Source: SZUA-430 sp036840015
GTDB lineage: Bacteria > Pseudomonadota > Alphaproteobacteria > Micropepsales > Micropepsaceae
Direction: 5' to 3'
DNA length: 63,171 nt
Assembly: GCA_036840015.1 (NCBI GenBank)
Contig: DAISVV010000001.1
Span: 1-63,171 of the forward strand
The notes beneath the pieces were generated by a model. The model searched no databases. It was not told the DNA's origin and saw only the letters and a list, made by a program, of their open reading frames with translations. The position numbers and the translations under genes were made by a program. The stretch's first letter is position 1; each line of letters starts with the position of its first letter. Positions 8,328-16,510 of this stretch are shown in pieces.

Positions 8328-10457
8328 ATGTTCGACATTCACAGAGAACACATTGACTGGGGCGGCAAGACGCTTGTCCTCGAAACAGGCCGCATTGCGC
8401 GGCAGGCCGACGGCGCGGTTCTCGCGTCGATGGGCGAGACCAGCGTGCTCGCCACCGTGGTCTCGTCCAAGTCACCCAAGGAAGGCATCGACTTCCTGCC
8501 CTTGACCGTGAATTACCAGGAAAAGGCCTTCGCGGCCGGCCGCATTCCGGGCGGCTATTTCAAGCGCGAAGGACGCCCCACCGAGCGCGAGACGCTGATC
8601 TCGCGCCTGATCGACCGTCCCATCCGCCCCTTGTTCGTCGATGGCTATCGCTGCGACACGCAGGTCATCGTGACGGTTCTCAGCCACGACCTCGAGAACG
8701 ATCCCGACATCCTTGCCATGGTGGCCGTCTCGGCGGCGCTGACGCTCTCGGGCGTTCCCTTCCAGGGACCGGTGGGCGCGGCGCGCGTGGGCTACATCAA
8801 TGGCGAGTATGTGCTGAACACCCCGATCGACAAGATGCCGGAGTCGGTGCTTGACCTCGTCGTCGCGGGTACCAGCGACGCCGTGCTGATGGTTGAATCC
8901 GAGGCCAAGGAGCTTTCGGAAGACATCATGTTGGGCGCGGGCATGTTCGGGCACCGCGCGTTCCAGGCCGTGATCAACGGGATCATCCGGCTTGCCGAGA
9001 AGGCTGCGAAGGATCCGCGCGATTTCACGCCGCCGGACCACAGCGCGCTCTATGCGAAGATCAAGGCCTTTGCCGAGGCTGACCTGCGGGCGGCCTATGG
9101 CGAGCGGCAGAAGCAGGTGCGGCACTCGAAGATCGATGCGGTCAAGAAGCGCGTCATGGCCGAGTTCACGGGCGAGGGAAAGCCGGATTCGGCGCTTACG
9201 GTCAGCGGCCAGTTCAAGGAACTGGAAGCTGCCATCGTCCGCAACGACATCCTGGACACGGGCCGGCGCATCGATGGCCGCGACACCAAGACGGTCCGCC
9301 CGATCGTCTCGGAGGTGGGCGTGCTGCCCCGCACGCATGGCTCGTCGCTGTTCACCCGCGGTGAAACGCAGGCGCTGGTCGTCACCACGCTGGGTACCGG
9401 CGAGGACGAGCAGTATGTCGACTCGCTCGAGGGCACGTTCAAGCAGCACTTCATGCTGCACTACAATTTCCCTCCGTACTCGGTGGGTGAGACCGGCCGC
9501 ATGGGCAGCCCGGGCCGTCGCGAGATCGGCCATGGCAAGCTTGCGTGGCGGGCCATCAACCCGCTGCTTCCGGCCAAGGAAAGCTTCCCCTACACGATCC
9601 GTGCCGTGTCGGAGATCACCGAGTCGAACGGCTCGTCGTCGATGGCCACTGTCTGCGGCACGTCGCTGTCGATGATGGATGCGGGCGTTCCGCTCAAGTC
9701 TCCCTGCGCGGGCATCGCGATGGGCCTCATCAAGGAAGGTACCCGTTTTGCCGTCCTGTCCGACATCCTGGGTGACGAAGATCACCTGGGTGACATGGAC
9801 TTCAAGGTTGCCGGGTCGGCGAACGGCGTCACTGCGCTGCAGATGGACATCAAGATCACAGGCATCACCGAGGAGATCATGAAGGTCGCGCTCGGCCAGG
9901 CGAAGGACGGGCGGCTGCACATCCTTGGCGAGATGTCCAAGGCGATTACCGGCGCGCGCGCCGAACTGGGTGAGCATGCGCCGCGCATCGAGGTGATCAA
10001 CATTCCGACTGACAAGATCCGCGAAGTGATCGGTTCGGGCGGCAAGGTCATCCGCGAGATCGTCGAGAAGACGGGTGCGAAGATCGACATTTCCGACGAC
10101 GGCACGGTCAAGGTCGCCTCGGCGAATGGCGAGTCGATCCGTGCAGCACTCAAGTGGATCAAGTCGATCGTGGCCGAACCCGAAGTGGGCGAGATCTACG
10201 AAGGCAAGGTCGTCAAGATCATGGACTTCGGCGCGTTCGTGAATTTCTTCGGCGCGCGTGACGGCCTCGTGCACATTTCACACCTGGCCAAGCAGAAGGT
10301 TGCGAAGACCAGCGATGTCGTCAAGGAAGGCGACAAGGTGTTCGTGAAGCTGCTCGGGTTTGACGATCGCGGCAAGGTGCGCCTGTCGATGAAGGTTGTC
10401 GACCAGCAGACCGGCAAGGAAATCGCGCCGGAGGCTGGCGAGAAGAGCGAAGGATGA
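8328..10457 (+). CDS. pnp: polyribonucleotide nucleotidyltransferase (PNPase)
   Basis: Phosphorolytic 3'-5' exoribonuclease of the RNA degradosome. 709 residues: first RNase PH domain (residues 1-150), linking helical domain, second RNase PH domain (about 310-545; FTRGETQALVVTTLGTG, MGSPGRREIGHGKLAWRA), KH domain (INIPTDKIREVIGSGGKVIREI) and S1 domain (GEIYEGKVVKIMDFGAFVNFFGARDGLVHIS). Full length for the family. The downstream HAD gene starts 4 nt after the stop and is probably cotranscribed. Confidence 0.98.
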   Translation: MFDIHREHIDWGGKTLVLETGRIARQADGAVLASMGETSVLATVVSSKSPKEGIDFLPLTVNYQEKAFAAGRIPGGYFKREGRPTERETLISRLIDRPIRPLFVDGYRCDTQVIVTVLSHDLENDPDILAMVAVSAALTLSGVPFQGPVGAARVGYINGEYVLNTPIDKMPESVLDLVVAGTSDAVLMVESEAKELSEDIMLGAGMFGHRAFQAVINGIIRLAEKAAKDPRDFTPPDHSALYAKIKAFAEADLRAAYGERQKQVRHSKIDAVKKRVMAEFTGEGKPDSALTVSGQFKELEAAIVRNDILDTGRRIDGRDTKTVRPIVSEVGVLPRTHGSSLFTRGETQALVVTTLGTGEDEQYVDSLEGTFKQHFMLHYNFPPYSVGETGRMGSPGRREIGHGKLAWRAINPLLPAKESFPYTIRAVSEITESNGSSSMATVCGTSLSMMDAGVPLKSPCAGIAMGLIKEGTRFAVLSDILGDEDHLGDMDFKVAGSANGVTALQMDIKITGITEEIMKVALGQAKDGRLHILGEMSKAITGARAELGEHAPRIEVINIPTDKIREVIGSGGKVIREIVEKTGAKIDISDDGTVKVASANGESIRAALKWIKSIVAEPEVGEIYEGKVVKIMDFGAFVNFFGARDGLVHISHLAKQKVAKTSDVVKEGDKVFVKLLGFDDRGKVRLSMKVVDQQTGKEIAPEAGEKSEG

Positions 10458-10461
10458 TGCC

Positions 10462-11133
10462 ATGATGGACGCCGTCATCTTTGATTGTGACGGCGTCCTC
10501 ATCGACTCTGAAACCATTGCACATGAAGTCGAGCTCGATGCGCTCAAGCGCATCGGGCTTTTTGCTGACAGCCGCGAGTACCGAGTCCGTTTCCAGGGGC
10601 TGACTGTCAGGAGCTGGGGCGAGGCGCTGAACGAGTTGCATTTGGCCCAGCGGGGCGCGCCCCTGCCGCCGGGGTTCATCGACCAGCTGAGCGCCGAGAT
10701 CACGCGGCGGATTCTGTCCGATATCCGGCCCATTGCGGGTGCCTTCGACGCTGCCCGTGCATTCCAGGGAGCGAAGGCGATTGCGTCATCCAGCCCGAAG
10801 CGGGAGCTGCACGGCAAGGTCAGGGCGCTGGGTCTCTGGGATGTGTTCGACGGCCAGGTTTTTTCCGGCGACGATGTTGCGCACGGAAAGCCTGCGCCGG
10901 ACCTGTTCCTCCTGGCCGCCGGGCGACTGGGCGTACCCGGGGCACGGTGCATCGTGATTGAAGACAGCGTCAACGGCGTGAAGGCCGGCATTGCTGCGGG
11001 CATGACCGTGTGGGGCTTCACGGGTGGTCCGCACTGTCATCCCGAGCAGGGCCGGGCGCTGAGCGAGGTTGGGGCGGCGCGGGTCTTTGGAGACATGAAG
11101 GCGCTGGAGGCAGTTCTCGCGGGCCGGGGTTGA
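10462..11133 (+). CDS. HAD-superfamily phosphatase, beta-phosphoglucomutase/phosphoglycolate-like
   Basis: 223 residues from the ATG at 10462. Motif I is VIFDCDGVLIDSE, motif II the Ser in SSSPKRELHGK, motif III KPAPDLFLLAAGRLG and motif IV VIEDSVNGVKAGIAAGM. The cap domain lies between residues 18 and 95. This architecture (HAD subfamily IA) covers phosphoglycolate phosphatases and sugar-phosphate phosphatases; the exact substrate cannot be read from sequence. It follows pnp by 4 nt and converges on fabI. Confidence 0.85.
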   Translation: MMDAVIFDCDGVLIDSETIAHEVELDALKRIGLFADSREYRVRFQGLTVRSWGEALNELHLAQRGAPLPPGFIDQLSAEITRRILSDIRPIAGAFDAARAFQGAKAIASSSPKRELHGKVRALGLWDVFDGQVFSGDDVAHGKPAPDLFLLAAGRLGVPGARCIVIEDSVNGVKAGIAAGMTVWGFTGGPHCHPEQGRALSEVGAARVFGDMKALEAVLAGRG

Positions 11134-11147
11134 GGATTTGTGCTGGG

Positions 11148-11201
11148 TGGCCGGGTCAAGCCCGGCCATGACGTTTGGCCGGGTCAAGATTGGCCATGAC
11201 G
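11148..11201. repeat. two-unit palindromic intergenic repeat
   Basis: Two 26-nt units (11148-11173 and 11176-11201) both begin TGGCCGGGTCAAG and end GGCCATGACG. The first is a near-perfect palindrome (GGCCGGG / CCCGGCC); the second has ATT where the first has CCC, so its stem is shorter. They lie between the convergent HAD and fabI genes and could act as a bidirectional RNA 3' end. Similar short palindromes are common between genes in Alphaproteobacteria (general knowledge). Confidence 0.6.
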
Positions 11202-11213
11202 AAGGGGCTGGAG

Positions 11214-12041
11214 TTACTCGCCCTGGTCGCCTGCGAACAGGGCCTTGATCTCGGGTGCGCCGGGCATGCCGGTGACGTTGAAGCCTGCGTCTATGTAGTG
11301 GATCTCGCCGGTGACCCCAGCCGACAGGTCGCTCAGGAAGTAGAGCGCGGCGCCGCCAACGTGCTGGAGCTCTACCGTCTTTCGCAGGGGCGAGTACTGC
11401 TTGTACCACTTGAAGACGTTGCGTGCATCCCCGACGGCTGCGCCTGCGAGCGTGCGCATGGGGCCCGGCGAGAGCGCGTTGACGCGAATGCCTTGCGGTC
11501 CGAGGTCGGCGGCGAGGTAGCGTACCGACGCCTCGAGCGCGGCCTTGGCCACGCCCATGATGTTGTAGCTCGGCATGACGCGCTGCGAGCCGGCATAGCT
11601 GAGGGTAATGAGCGAGCCACCGGCCGTCATGAGAGGGGCCGCCCTGCGCGCGATGTCAGTGAACGAGAAGCAGGAGATTTCCAGGGACCGGCGGAAGTTT
11701 CCGCGCGTCGTGTCGACGTAGCGGCCCTTCAGTTCGTTTCGATCCGAGAAGGCGATGGCATGGACCACGAAGTCGATGCTGCCCCATTCGCGCCCAAGCG
11801 TCGCAAACACGTTGTCGAGGGACTGGTCGTTTTCAACGTCCGCCTCGAGGATGATCTTCGCGCCGACTGTTTCGACCAGCGGCCTTACACGCTTTCCGAA
11901 GGCCTCGCCCTGATAGGTAAAGGCGAGCTCGGCACCGTGCTCGTGCAGGGTCTTTGCAATGCCCCAGGCAATCGAGTGGTCGTTGGCAACGCCCATGATC
12001 AGGCCGCGCTTGCCGGCCATGAGGTTGGTCTTGAGGGTCAT
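11214..12041 (-). CDS. fabI: enoyl-[acyl-carrier-protein] reductase (NADH)
   Basis: Last reduction step of fatty-acid elongation. 275 residues from MTLKTNLMAGKRGLIMGVAN; the frame is open further upstream through antisense of fabB, but conservation begins here. The FabI signature Y-x6-K is Y159 and K166 (SYNIMGVAK), with the second Tyr at 149. The NAD-binding GVANDHSIAWGIA segment and IRVNALSPGPMRT are typical. fabB ends 5 nt upstream, so fabA-fabB-fabI read as one operon. Confidence 0.95.
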   Translation of the reverse strand: MTLKTNLMAGKRGLIMGVANDHSIAWGIAKTLHEHGAELAFTYQGEAFGKRVRPLVETVGAKIILEADVENDQSLDNVFATLGREWGSIDFVVHAIAFSDRNELKGRYVDTTRGNFRRSLEISCFSFTDIARRAAPLMTAGGSLITLSYAGSQRVMPSYNIMGVAKAALEASVRYLAADLGPQGIRVNALSPGPMRTLAGAAVGDARNVFKWYKQYSPLRKTVELQHVGGAALYFLSDLSAGVTGEIHYIDAGFNVTGMPGAPEIKALFAGDQGE

Positions 12042-12046
12042 GGCTG

Positions 12047-13270
12047 TCAGTTCGGTTTCTGGAAGACGAGGGTTGCGTTCGTGCCGCCGAAGCCGAACGA
12101 ATTCGACATCACGGTCGTGAGTCCTGCGTTGTCGATGCGGCGGCGGATGATGTTGGCGCTGGCCACTTCGGGATCGATCTCCTCGATGTTGGCGCTTTCG
12201 CAGATGAAGTCGTTGTGCAGCATCAGGAGCGAATAGATCGCCTCGTGTACGCCGGCGGCGCCCTGGCTGTGGCCCGTGAGGGACTTCGTGGCGCTGATCG
12301 GCGGGGTGGTCTTGCCGAAGACTTCGTGGATGGCCTTGATCTCGGGAATGTCGCCAACGGGCGTCGAGGTTGCGTGCGGATTGATGTAGTCGATGGGGGC
12401 CTTCACGTTCTGGATGGCCATGCGCATGCAGCGCACGGCGCCTTCGCCCGACGGGGCGACCATGTCGGCGCCGTCGGCGGTGGCGCCGTAGCCAACGATC
12501 TCGGCGTAGATCTTCGCGCCGCGCGCCCTGGCGTGGTTCCATTCCTCGAGGACGAGGATGCCACCACCGCCCGAGATCACGAAGCCGTCGCGGTTCCTGT
12601 CGTAGGCGCGGCTCGCGGTGGCCGGCGTGCCGTTGTACTTCGAGGACATGGCGCCCATCGCGTCAAAGAGCACGGAGAGGGTCCAATCGAGCTCCTCGCC
12701 GCCGCCGGCAAACATGATGTCCTGCTTGCCCCACTGGATCATCTCGTAGGCATTGCCGATGCAGTTGGCCGAGGTGGAGCAGGCTGAAGAGATGGAGTAG
12801 TTCACGCCCTTGGTCTTGAACCAGGTCGACAGGTTGGCCGAGCAGGTCGATGACATGGCCTTGGGGACTGCAAAGGGGCCCACCTTCTTGGGGCCCTTGC
12901 CGGGTTCGCTGCGCGCCGTGTCGGCGGCTGCCACGATGGCCTTGGTGGAGGGGCCACCGGATCCGACAATCAGGCCGGTTCTCTCGTTCGAGACGTGGTG
13001 GGGTTCGAGGCCTGCGTCGGCAATGGCCTGGTTCATGGCCATCCAGGCATAGGCGGCGCCATCGCCCATGAAGCGGCGGGCGCGGCGATCGACGGCGGTA
13101 TCGAGATCAACCTTCAGGCTGCCATGCACCTGGCTGCGGAAGCCCATCTTTTGATAGTCCTCGGCCGCGACGATGCCCGACCGGGCCTCGCGAAGGGAGG
13201 CGAGCACCTCCTGCGTGGTGTTGCCGATCGAGCAGACGATGCCCATGCCAGTCACAGCGACGCGTCTCAT
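12047..13270 (-). CDS. fabB: 3-oxoacyl-[acyl-carrier-protein] synthase I
   Basis: Condensing enzyme that elongates unsaturated acyl-ACP produced by FabA. 407 residues with the thiolase-fold signatures: nucleophile C164 in SSACSTSANC, NPHATSTPVGD and KSLTGHSQGAAGVHE supplying the two catalytic histidines, and C-terminal NSFGFGGTNATLVF. The pairing with FabA immediately upstream supports FabB rather than FabF. The start ATG (MRRVAVTGMGIVCSIG) is the conserved N-terminus. Confidence 0.94.
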   Translation of the reverse strand: MRRVAVTGMGIVCSIGNTTQEVLASLREARSGIVAAEDYQKMGFRSQVHGSLKVDLDTAVDRRARRFMGDGAAYAWMAMNQAIADAGLEPHHVSNERTGLIVGSGGPSTKAIVAAADTARSEPGKGPKKVGPFAVPKAMSSTCSANLSTWFKTKGVNYSISSACSTSANCIGNAYEMIQWGKQDIMFAGGGEELDWTLSVLFDAMGAMSSKYNGTPATASRAYDRNRDGFVISGGGGILVLEEWNHARARGAKIYAEIVGYGATADGADMVAPSGEGAVRCMRMAIQNVKAPIDYINPHATSTPVGDIPEIKAIHEVFGKTTPPISATKSLTGHSQGAAGVHEAIYSLLMLHNDFICESANIEEIDPEVASANIIRRRIDNAGLTTVMSNSFGFGGTNATLVFQKPN

Positions 13271-13318
13271 GTCAGTCGTGTCCCTTCATTGTTGCCTGAC
13301 GGTACCTGCGGGGAGGTG

Positions 13319-13861
13319 TCAGGCGGGTACGGCATCGTCCTGGAAAACGCCGACGCGCAGATCCTTGGCCTCGTAGATCGTCTTGCCATCGACCATCATG
13401 ATGCCGTCGGCGATGCCCATCACGAGCCTGCCCTTCATGACGCGGCGGAAGTCGATCGCGTAGGTCACGAGCTTTGCTGTGGGCAGGACCATGCCGGTGA
13501 ACTTGACCTCGCCGACGCCAAGTGCGCGGCCCTTGCCCTTGCCGCCGGACCAGCCGAGATAGAATCCGACCAGCTGCCAGAGGGCGTCGAGACCGAGGCA
13601 CCCCGGCATGACGGGATCGGACTCGAAGTGGCACTTGAAGAACCAGTGGTCGGGTGAGATGTCGAACTCGGCCTTGATGTGGCCCTTGTCGTTTGCGCCG
13701 CCCTTCTCGGTGATCTCGGTGATGCGATCGAACATCAGCATGGGCGGCAATGGCAGGCGCGGGAAGCCGGGGCCGAAAAGCGTGCCGTGGCCGCACTTGA
13801 GCAGGGCGTCCCGTCCGAAGCTGGAGAATGCCTTGGCCGGATTTGTTTCTGTCGCTTCCAT
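13319..13861 (-). CDS. fabA: 3-hydroxydecanoyl-ACP dehydratase/isomerase
   Basis: Dehydrates beta-hydroxydecanoyl-ACP and isomerises trans-2- to cis-3-decenoyl-ACP, the branch point for anaerobic-type unsaturated fatty-acid synthesis. 180 residues; catalytic pair H78 (FFKCHFESDPVMPGCLG) and D92 (GLDALWQL), matching the FabA active site. LPLPPMLMFDRI is also typical. First gene of the fabA-fabB-fabI operon; its promoter must lie in the 197-nt spacer shared with irr. Confidence 0.95.
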   Translation of the reverse strand: MEATETNPAKAFSSFGRDALLKCGHGTLFGPGFPRLPLPPMLMFDRITEITEKGGANDKGHIKAEFDISPDHWFFKCHFESDPVMPGCLGLDALWQLVGFYLGWSGGKGKGRALGVGEVKFTGMVLPTAKLVTYAIDFRRVMKGRLVMGIADGIMMVDGKTIYEAKDLRVGVFQDDAVPA

Positions 13862-13937
13862 CTGGATCCTTCAGCCCTTTCGTGCGCCGACGCGGTCTTG
13901 ACTTTCTGCGTTAACCATCCAAATTCCAAAAGGCACT

Positions 13938-13956
13938 GTTTTGAGCTATTCAAAAC
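13938..13956. promoter_or_regulatory. 7-bp inverted repeat in the fabA/irr divergent spacer
   Basis: GTTTTGA (13938-13944) and TCAAAAC (13950-13956) form a perfect inverted repeat with a 5-nt centre, 77 nt upstream of fabA and 103 nt upstream of irr. It resembles an operator for a dimeric regulator. The half-site spacing differs from FNR (TTGA-N6-TCAA), so the cognate regulator is unknown. Confidence 0.35.
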
Positions 13957-14058
13957 TGGGTGGGCCGGAACCTGAGACGGGTCCCCTTTCGCCGGGGAAC
14001 TCTACGGGCTGGCTCTCGGTGTTTCAACCTCGGACGGCAGGGGAAGAGTTTGTCAGGC

Positions 14059-14517
14059 ATGCGTTCCACAGGATCGAAGCCAGCAGCCGAAAATGCCCGA
14101 CATGGCCAGCGGCACCGGGCGGACTTCGTGGCGAGGCTGCGCGCGGCGCAGCTGCGACCTACACAGCAGCGCCTGGCGCTTGCGCGGCTCCTGTTTTCGG
14201 GCAGCGACCGGCACGTCACCGCCGAGGATCTCCATGACGAGGCCCTGCAGGCCGGGGCGAGGCTATCGCTTGCCACGGTGTACAACACGCTGCACCAGTT
14301 CACGCAGGCTGGCCTCTTGCGGCAGGTCATTGTCGACGGCGACAAGATCCACTTCGATACCAACACGGGCGAGCATCATCACTTCTACGTCGAGGATGAC
14401 GGCGTCCTGATCGACATCCCGGGCAGCGATGTGCGCATCGAGGGTTTGCCGAAGGCGCCTTCGGGCAAGGAGATCGAGCGCGTGGACATCGTGGTGCGGC
14501 TCAAGTCGCGTTCATGA
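14059..14517 (+). CDS. irr: iron response regulator Irr (Fur family)
   Basis: Haem-responsive transcription factor of Alphaproteobacteria. 152 residues from the ATG at 14059; the frame is open to 13960 but upstream residues are not family-like. The winged-helix region LRPTQQRLALARLLF to LATVYNTLHQF is Fur-like. The Irr-type motif GEHHHFYVEDDGVLIDIPG carries the His cluster linked to haem and metal sensing. The Cys-rich C-terminal zinc site of classical Fur is absent. A candidate Irr box follows directly, before rubrerythrin. Confidence 0.88.
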   Translation: MRSTGSKPAAENARHGQRHRADFVARLRAAQLRPTQQRLALARLLFSGSDRHVTAEDLHDEALQAGARLSLATVYNTLHQFTQAGLLRQVIVDGDKIHFDTNTGEHHHFYVEDDGVLIDIPGSDVRIEGLPKAPSGKEIERVDIVVRLKSRS

Positions 14518-14519
14518 AA

Positions 14520-14534
14520 TTAGAATAATTCCAA
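14520..14534. promoter_or_regulatory. candidate Irr box (iron control element)
   Basis: TTAGAATAATTCCAA is a 15-nt near-palindrome: arms TTAGAAT and ATTCCAA match at 6 of 7 positions around a central A. It resembles the known ICE pattern TTTAGAA-N3-TTCTAAA. It starts right after the irr stop and lies 84 nt upstream of the rubrerythrin ATG, a suitable operator position. Recognised by eye. Confidence 0.55.
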
Positions 14535-14617
14535 CTTATTGACTTCGTGGCGAAGGCGAGTAGTTTTAACCATCTGGACGATCGCCTTTTTCGTTTGACT
14601 GGAAGGAGAGAGGAACC

Positions 14618-15037
14618 ATGACGAAACTTGCAGCATCGAAGACACTCGAAAACCTCAAGGCGGCCTTCGCCGGCGAAAGCCAGGCCAACCGCCGCTATCT
14701 CTATTTCGCGCAGAAGGCCGACGTCGAAGGCTACAATGACGTTGCCGCCGTCTTCCGTTCGACGGCTGAAGGCGAGACGGGCCATGCGCATGGCCAGCTG
14801 GAGTTTCTGGAAGCCGTGGGTGACCCGGCGACGGGCCTGAAGATCGGTTCCACGTCGGACAACCTCAAGGCTTCCATCGCCGGTGAAACGCACGAGTACA
14901 CCGACATGTACCCGGGCATGGCGAAGACCGCGCGCGAGGAAGGCTTCGACGAGATCGCCGACTGGTTCGAGACGCTGGCCAAGGCTGAAAAGAGCCATGC
15001 CGGGCGTTTCCAGAAGGCGCTCGACAACCTGGGCTGA
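14618..15037 (+). CDS. rubrerythrin-family di-iron protein without rubredoxin domain
   Basis: 139-residue ferritin-like four-helix protein. Carboxylate/His ligands are visible as E19 (FAGESQANRRY), E52-x2-H55 (EGETGHAHGQ), E89 (AGETHEYTDMY) and E125-x2-H128 (KAEKSHAGRF). The C-terminal rubredoxin domain of classical rubrerythrin is missing, so electrons must come from another protein. The following Fe-S oxidoreductase is an obvious candidate partner. Expected role: reduction of hydrogen peroxide in the cytoplasm. A strong AAGGAGAGAGG Shine-Dalgarno precedes the ATG. Confidence 0.88.
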   Translation: MTKLAASKTLENLKAAFAGESQANRRYLYFAQKADVEGYNDVAAVFRSTAEGETGHAHGQLEFLEAVGDPATGLKIGSTSDNLKASIAGETHEYTDMYPGMAKTAREEGFDEIADWFETLAKAEKSHAGRFQKALDNLG

Positions 15038-15051
15038 TCACCGCGTTCTTC

Positions 15052-15088
15052 ACGCCGGCGGGCCGCGTTGCCTGCCGGCGTCCCAGTT
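15052..15088 (+). terminator. hairpin after rubrerythrin, possible partial terminator
   Basis: ACGCCGGC (15052-15059) pairs perfectly with GCCGGCGT (15074-15081) around a 14-nt loop, followed by CCCAGTTTTCCC. The T-run is short and displaced, so it probably terminates only part of the transcription and would let rubrerythrin be made in excess over the downstream oxidoreductase. Confidence 0.4.
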
Positions 15089-15162
15089 TTCCCTTCCCCC
15101 AGGCTTGCGGATCGTGCGTGCTTCCGGGCCGCAGCCTCTCGTCGTCCAGAGGTACTTGACCC

Positions 15163-16506
15163 ATGCGTGAAGGCAGCCTGCAGGCTCCGGTGCGGCATCC
15201 GCTGAACTGGGAGGAGCCCGATTTCCTCGACGAGAAAAAGCTCGATGAGGAGATGCGGCGCGTCTTCGACATCTGCCATGGCTGCCGGCGCTGTTTCAAC
15301 CTGTGTGATTCGTTTCCCCGGCTGTTCGACCTCGTCGACAATTCGCCGACGGAAGAAATGGACGGCGTGAAGTCCGAGGATTTCGGACAGGTGGTCGATG
15401 CCTGCACGCTGTGTGACATGTGCTTCATGACGAAGTGTCCCTATGTGCCGCCGCATGAGTTCAACCTGGATTTCCCGCACCTGATGCTGCGCTATCGCGC
15501 TGCAGAGGCCGCCAAGGGCAAGACACATTTCGTGGCCCGACAGCTTGCCGAGATGGACCGCAATGGCACGGTGGCGGCGGTGGTCGCGCCGATCGCGAAC
15601 TGGGGCTCGGATGTCCAGAACAAGACCACGCGCAAGCTTGCCGAGAGCGTGGCGGGCATTGATGCCCGGGCCGAGCTGCCCAAGTTCAATACCCGCACGT
15701 TTGTCATGCAGGATCGTGGCGATCCGGGGTTTGCAAATGAGGCCGCGCCCGCTTTCGGCAAGCGCAAGGCGCTGCTGTTTGCGACATGCTTCGTGAACTA
15801 CAACAGGCCCATCACCGGCATGGCGGCGCGCAAGCTGCTCAACCACCTGGGGGTCGAGGCCATCGTCGAGTATCCGGGCTGCTGCGGCATGCCGTTCCTC
15901 GAGCAAGCCAACCTCGAGCGCGTGGCCGGGCAGGCAGAGAAGGTTTCCGCGGCGCTCGTGCCCTATATCGACAAGGGCTATGACATCATCACGCTGACGG
16001 CGAGCTGCGGGCTGATGTTCAAGTTCGAGTGGCCGCTCATCGTGCCCAAGAACGAGAATGTGGCGCGCCTTGCCAAGGCCACGTTCGACATCGACGAATA
16101 CGTGGTCGACATTGCGAAGAAGGATGGCCTGCCGCCAGGTGCTAAACCGGTCGATGGCGGCGTGAGCGTGCACCTCGCGTGCCACGCGCGCGCGCAGAAC
16201 ATGGGGCCGAAAGCGGCAGAGATGCTCAGGCTCCTGCCCCAGACCAAGGTGGACGTCATCGAACGCTGTTCCGGGCATGGTGGCACTTTCGGAGTGCTCA
16301 AGCCGACCCATGACCTTGCGGTGAAAGTCGGACGACCGGCGGCACGCACGGCGGCGGGACAGGGGCATGCGCATGTCGTGTCTGATTGCCCGCTGGCGGC
16401 CAAGCACCTGAAGCAGATCATGCGGGCGCAGGACGAGAGCAGGGTCGTCTCGGACACCGCGCATCCGATCGAACTCATGGCGAAAGCCTACGGACTGGTG
16501 GAGTAG
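15163..16506 (+). CDS. Fe-S oxidoreductase with heterodisulfide-reductase-type cysteine domains
   Basis: 447 residues. The N-terminus carries two ferredoxin-like cysteine clusters, CHGCRRCFNLC and CTLCDMCFMTKCP, for two [4Fe-4S] centres. The C-terminal two thirds has CCG-type motifs (YPGCCGMPFLEQ, HLACHARAQNMGPKA and ERCSGHGG), as in GlpC and HdrB. No transmembrane segment is evident. Its position between rubrerythrin and DUF3501 is a recurrent bacterial gene set (general knowledge). Electron delivery to rubrerythrin is inference. Confidence 0.85.
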   Translation: MREGSLQAPVRHPLNWEEPDFLDEKKLDEEMRRVFDICHGCRRCFNLCDSFPRLFDLVDNSPTEEMDGVKSEDFGQVVDACTLCDMCFMTKCPYVPPHEFNLDFPHLMLRYRAAEAAKGKTHFVARQLAEMDRNGTVAAVVAPIANWGSDVQNKTTRKLAESVAGIDARAELPKFNTRTFVMQDRGDPGFANEAAPAFGKRKALLFATCFVNYNRPITGMAARKLLNHLGVEAIVEYPGCCGMPFLEQANLERVAGQAEKVSAALVPYIDKGYDIITLTASCGLMFKFEWPLIVPKNENVARLAKATFDIDEYVVDIAKKDGLPPGAKPVDGGVSVHLACHARAQNMGPKAAEMLRLLPQTKVDVIERCSGHGGTFGVLKPTHDLAVKVGRPAARTAAGQGHAHVVSDCPLAAKHLKQIMRAQDESRVVSDTAHPIELMAKAYGLVE

Positions 16507-16510
16507 TCAG

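Noticed and set aside
8472..10274. 600-codon minus-strand open frame
   Set aside because: Fully antisense to pnp; no domain recognised.
11148..11201. CRISPR-like direct repeats
   Set aside because: Only two units with a 2-nt gap and no spacers; palindromic intergenic repeat is the better reading.
13938..13956. FNR/Anr site upstream of fabA
   Set aside because: Half-sites TTGA/TCAA are separated by 5 nt and not 6, and flanking bases do not match.
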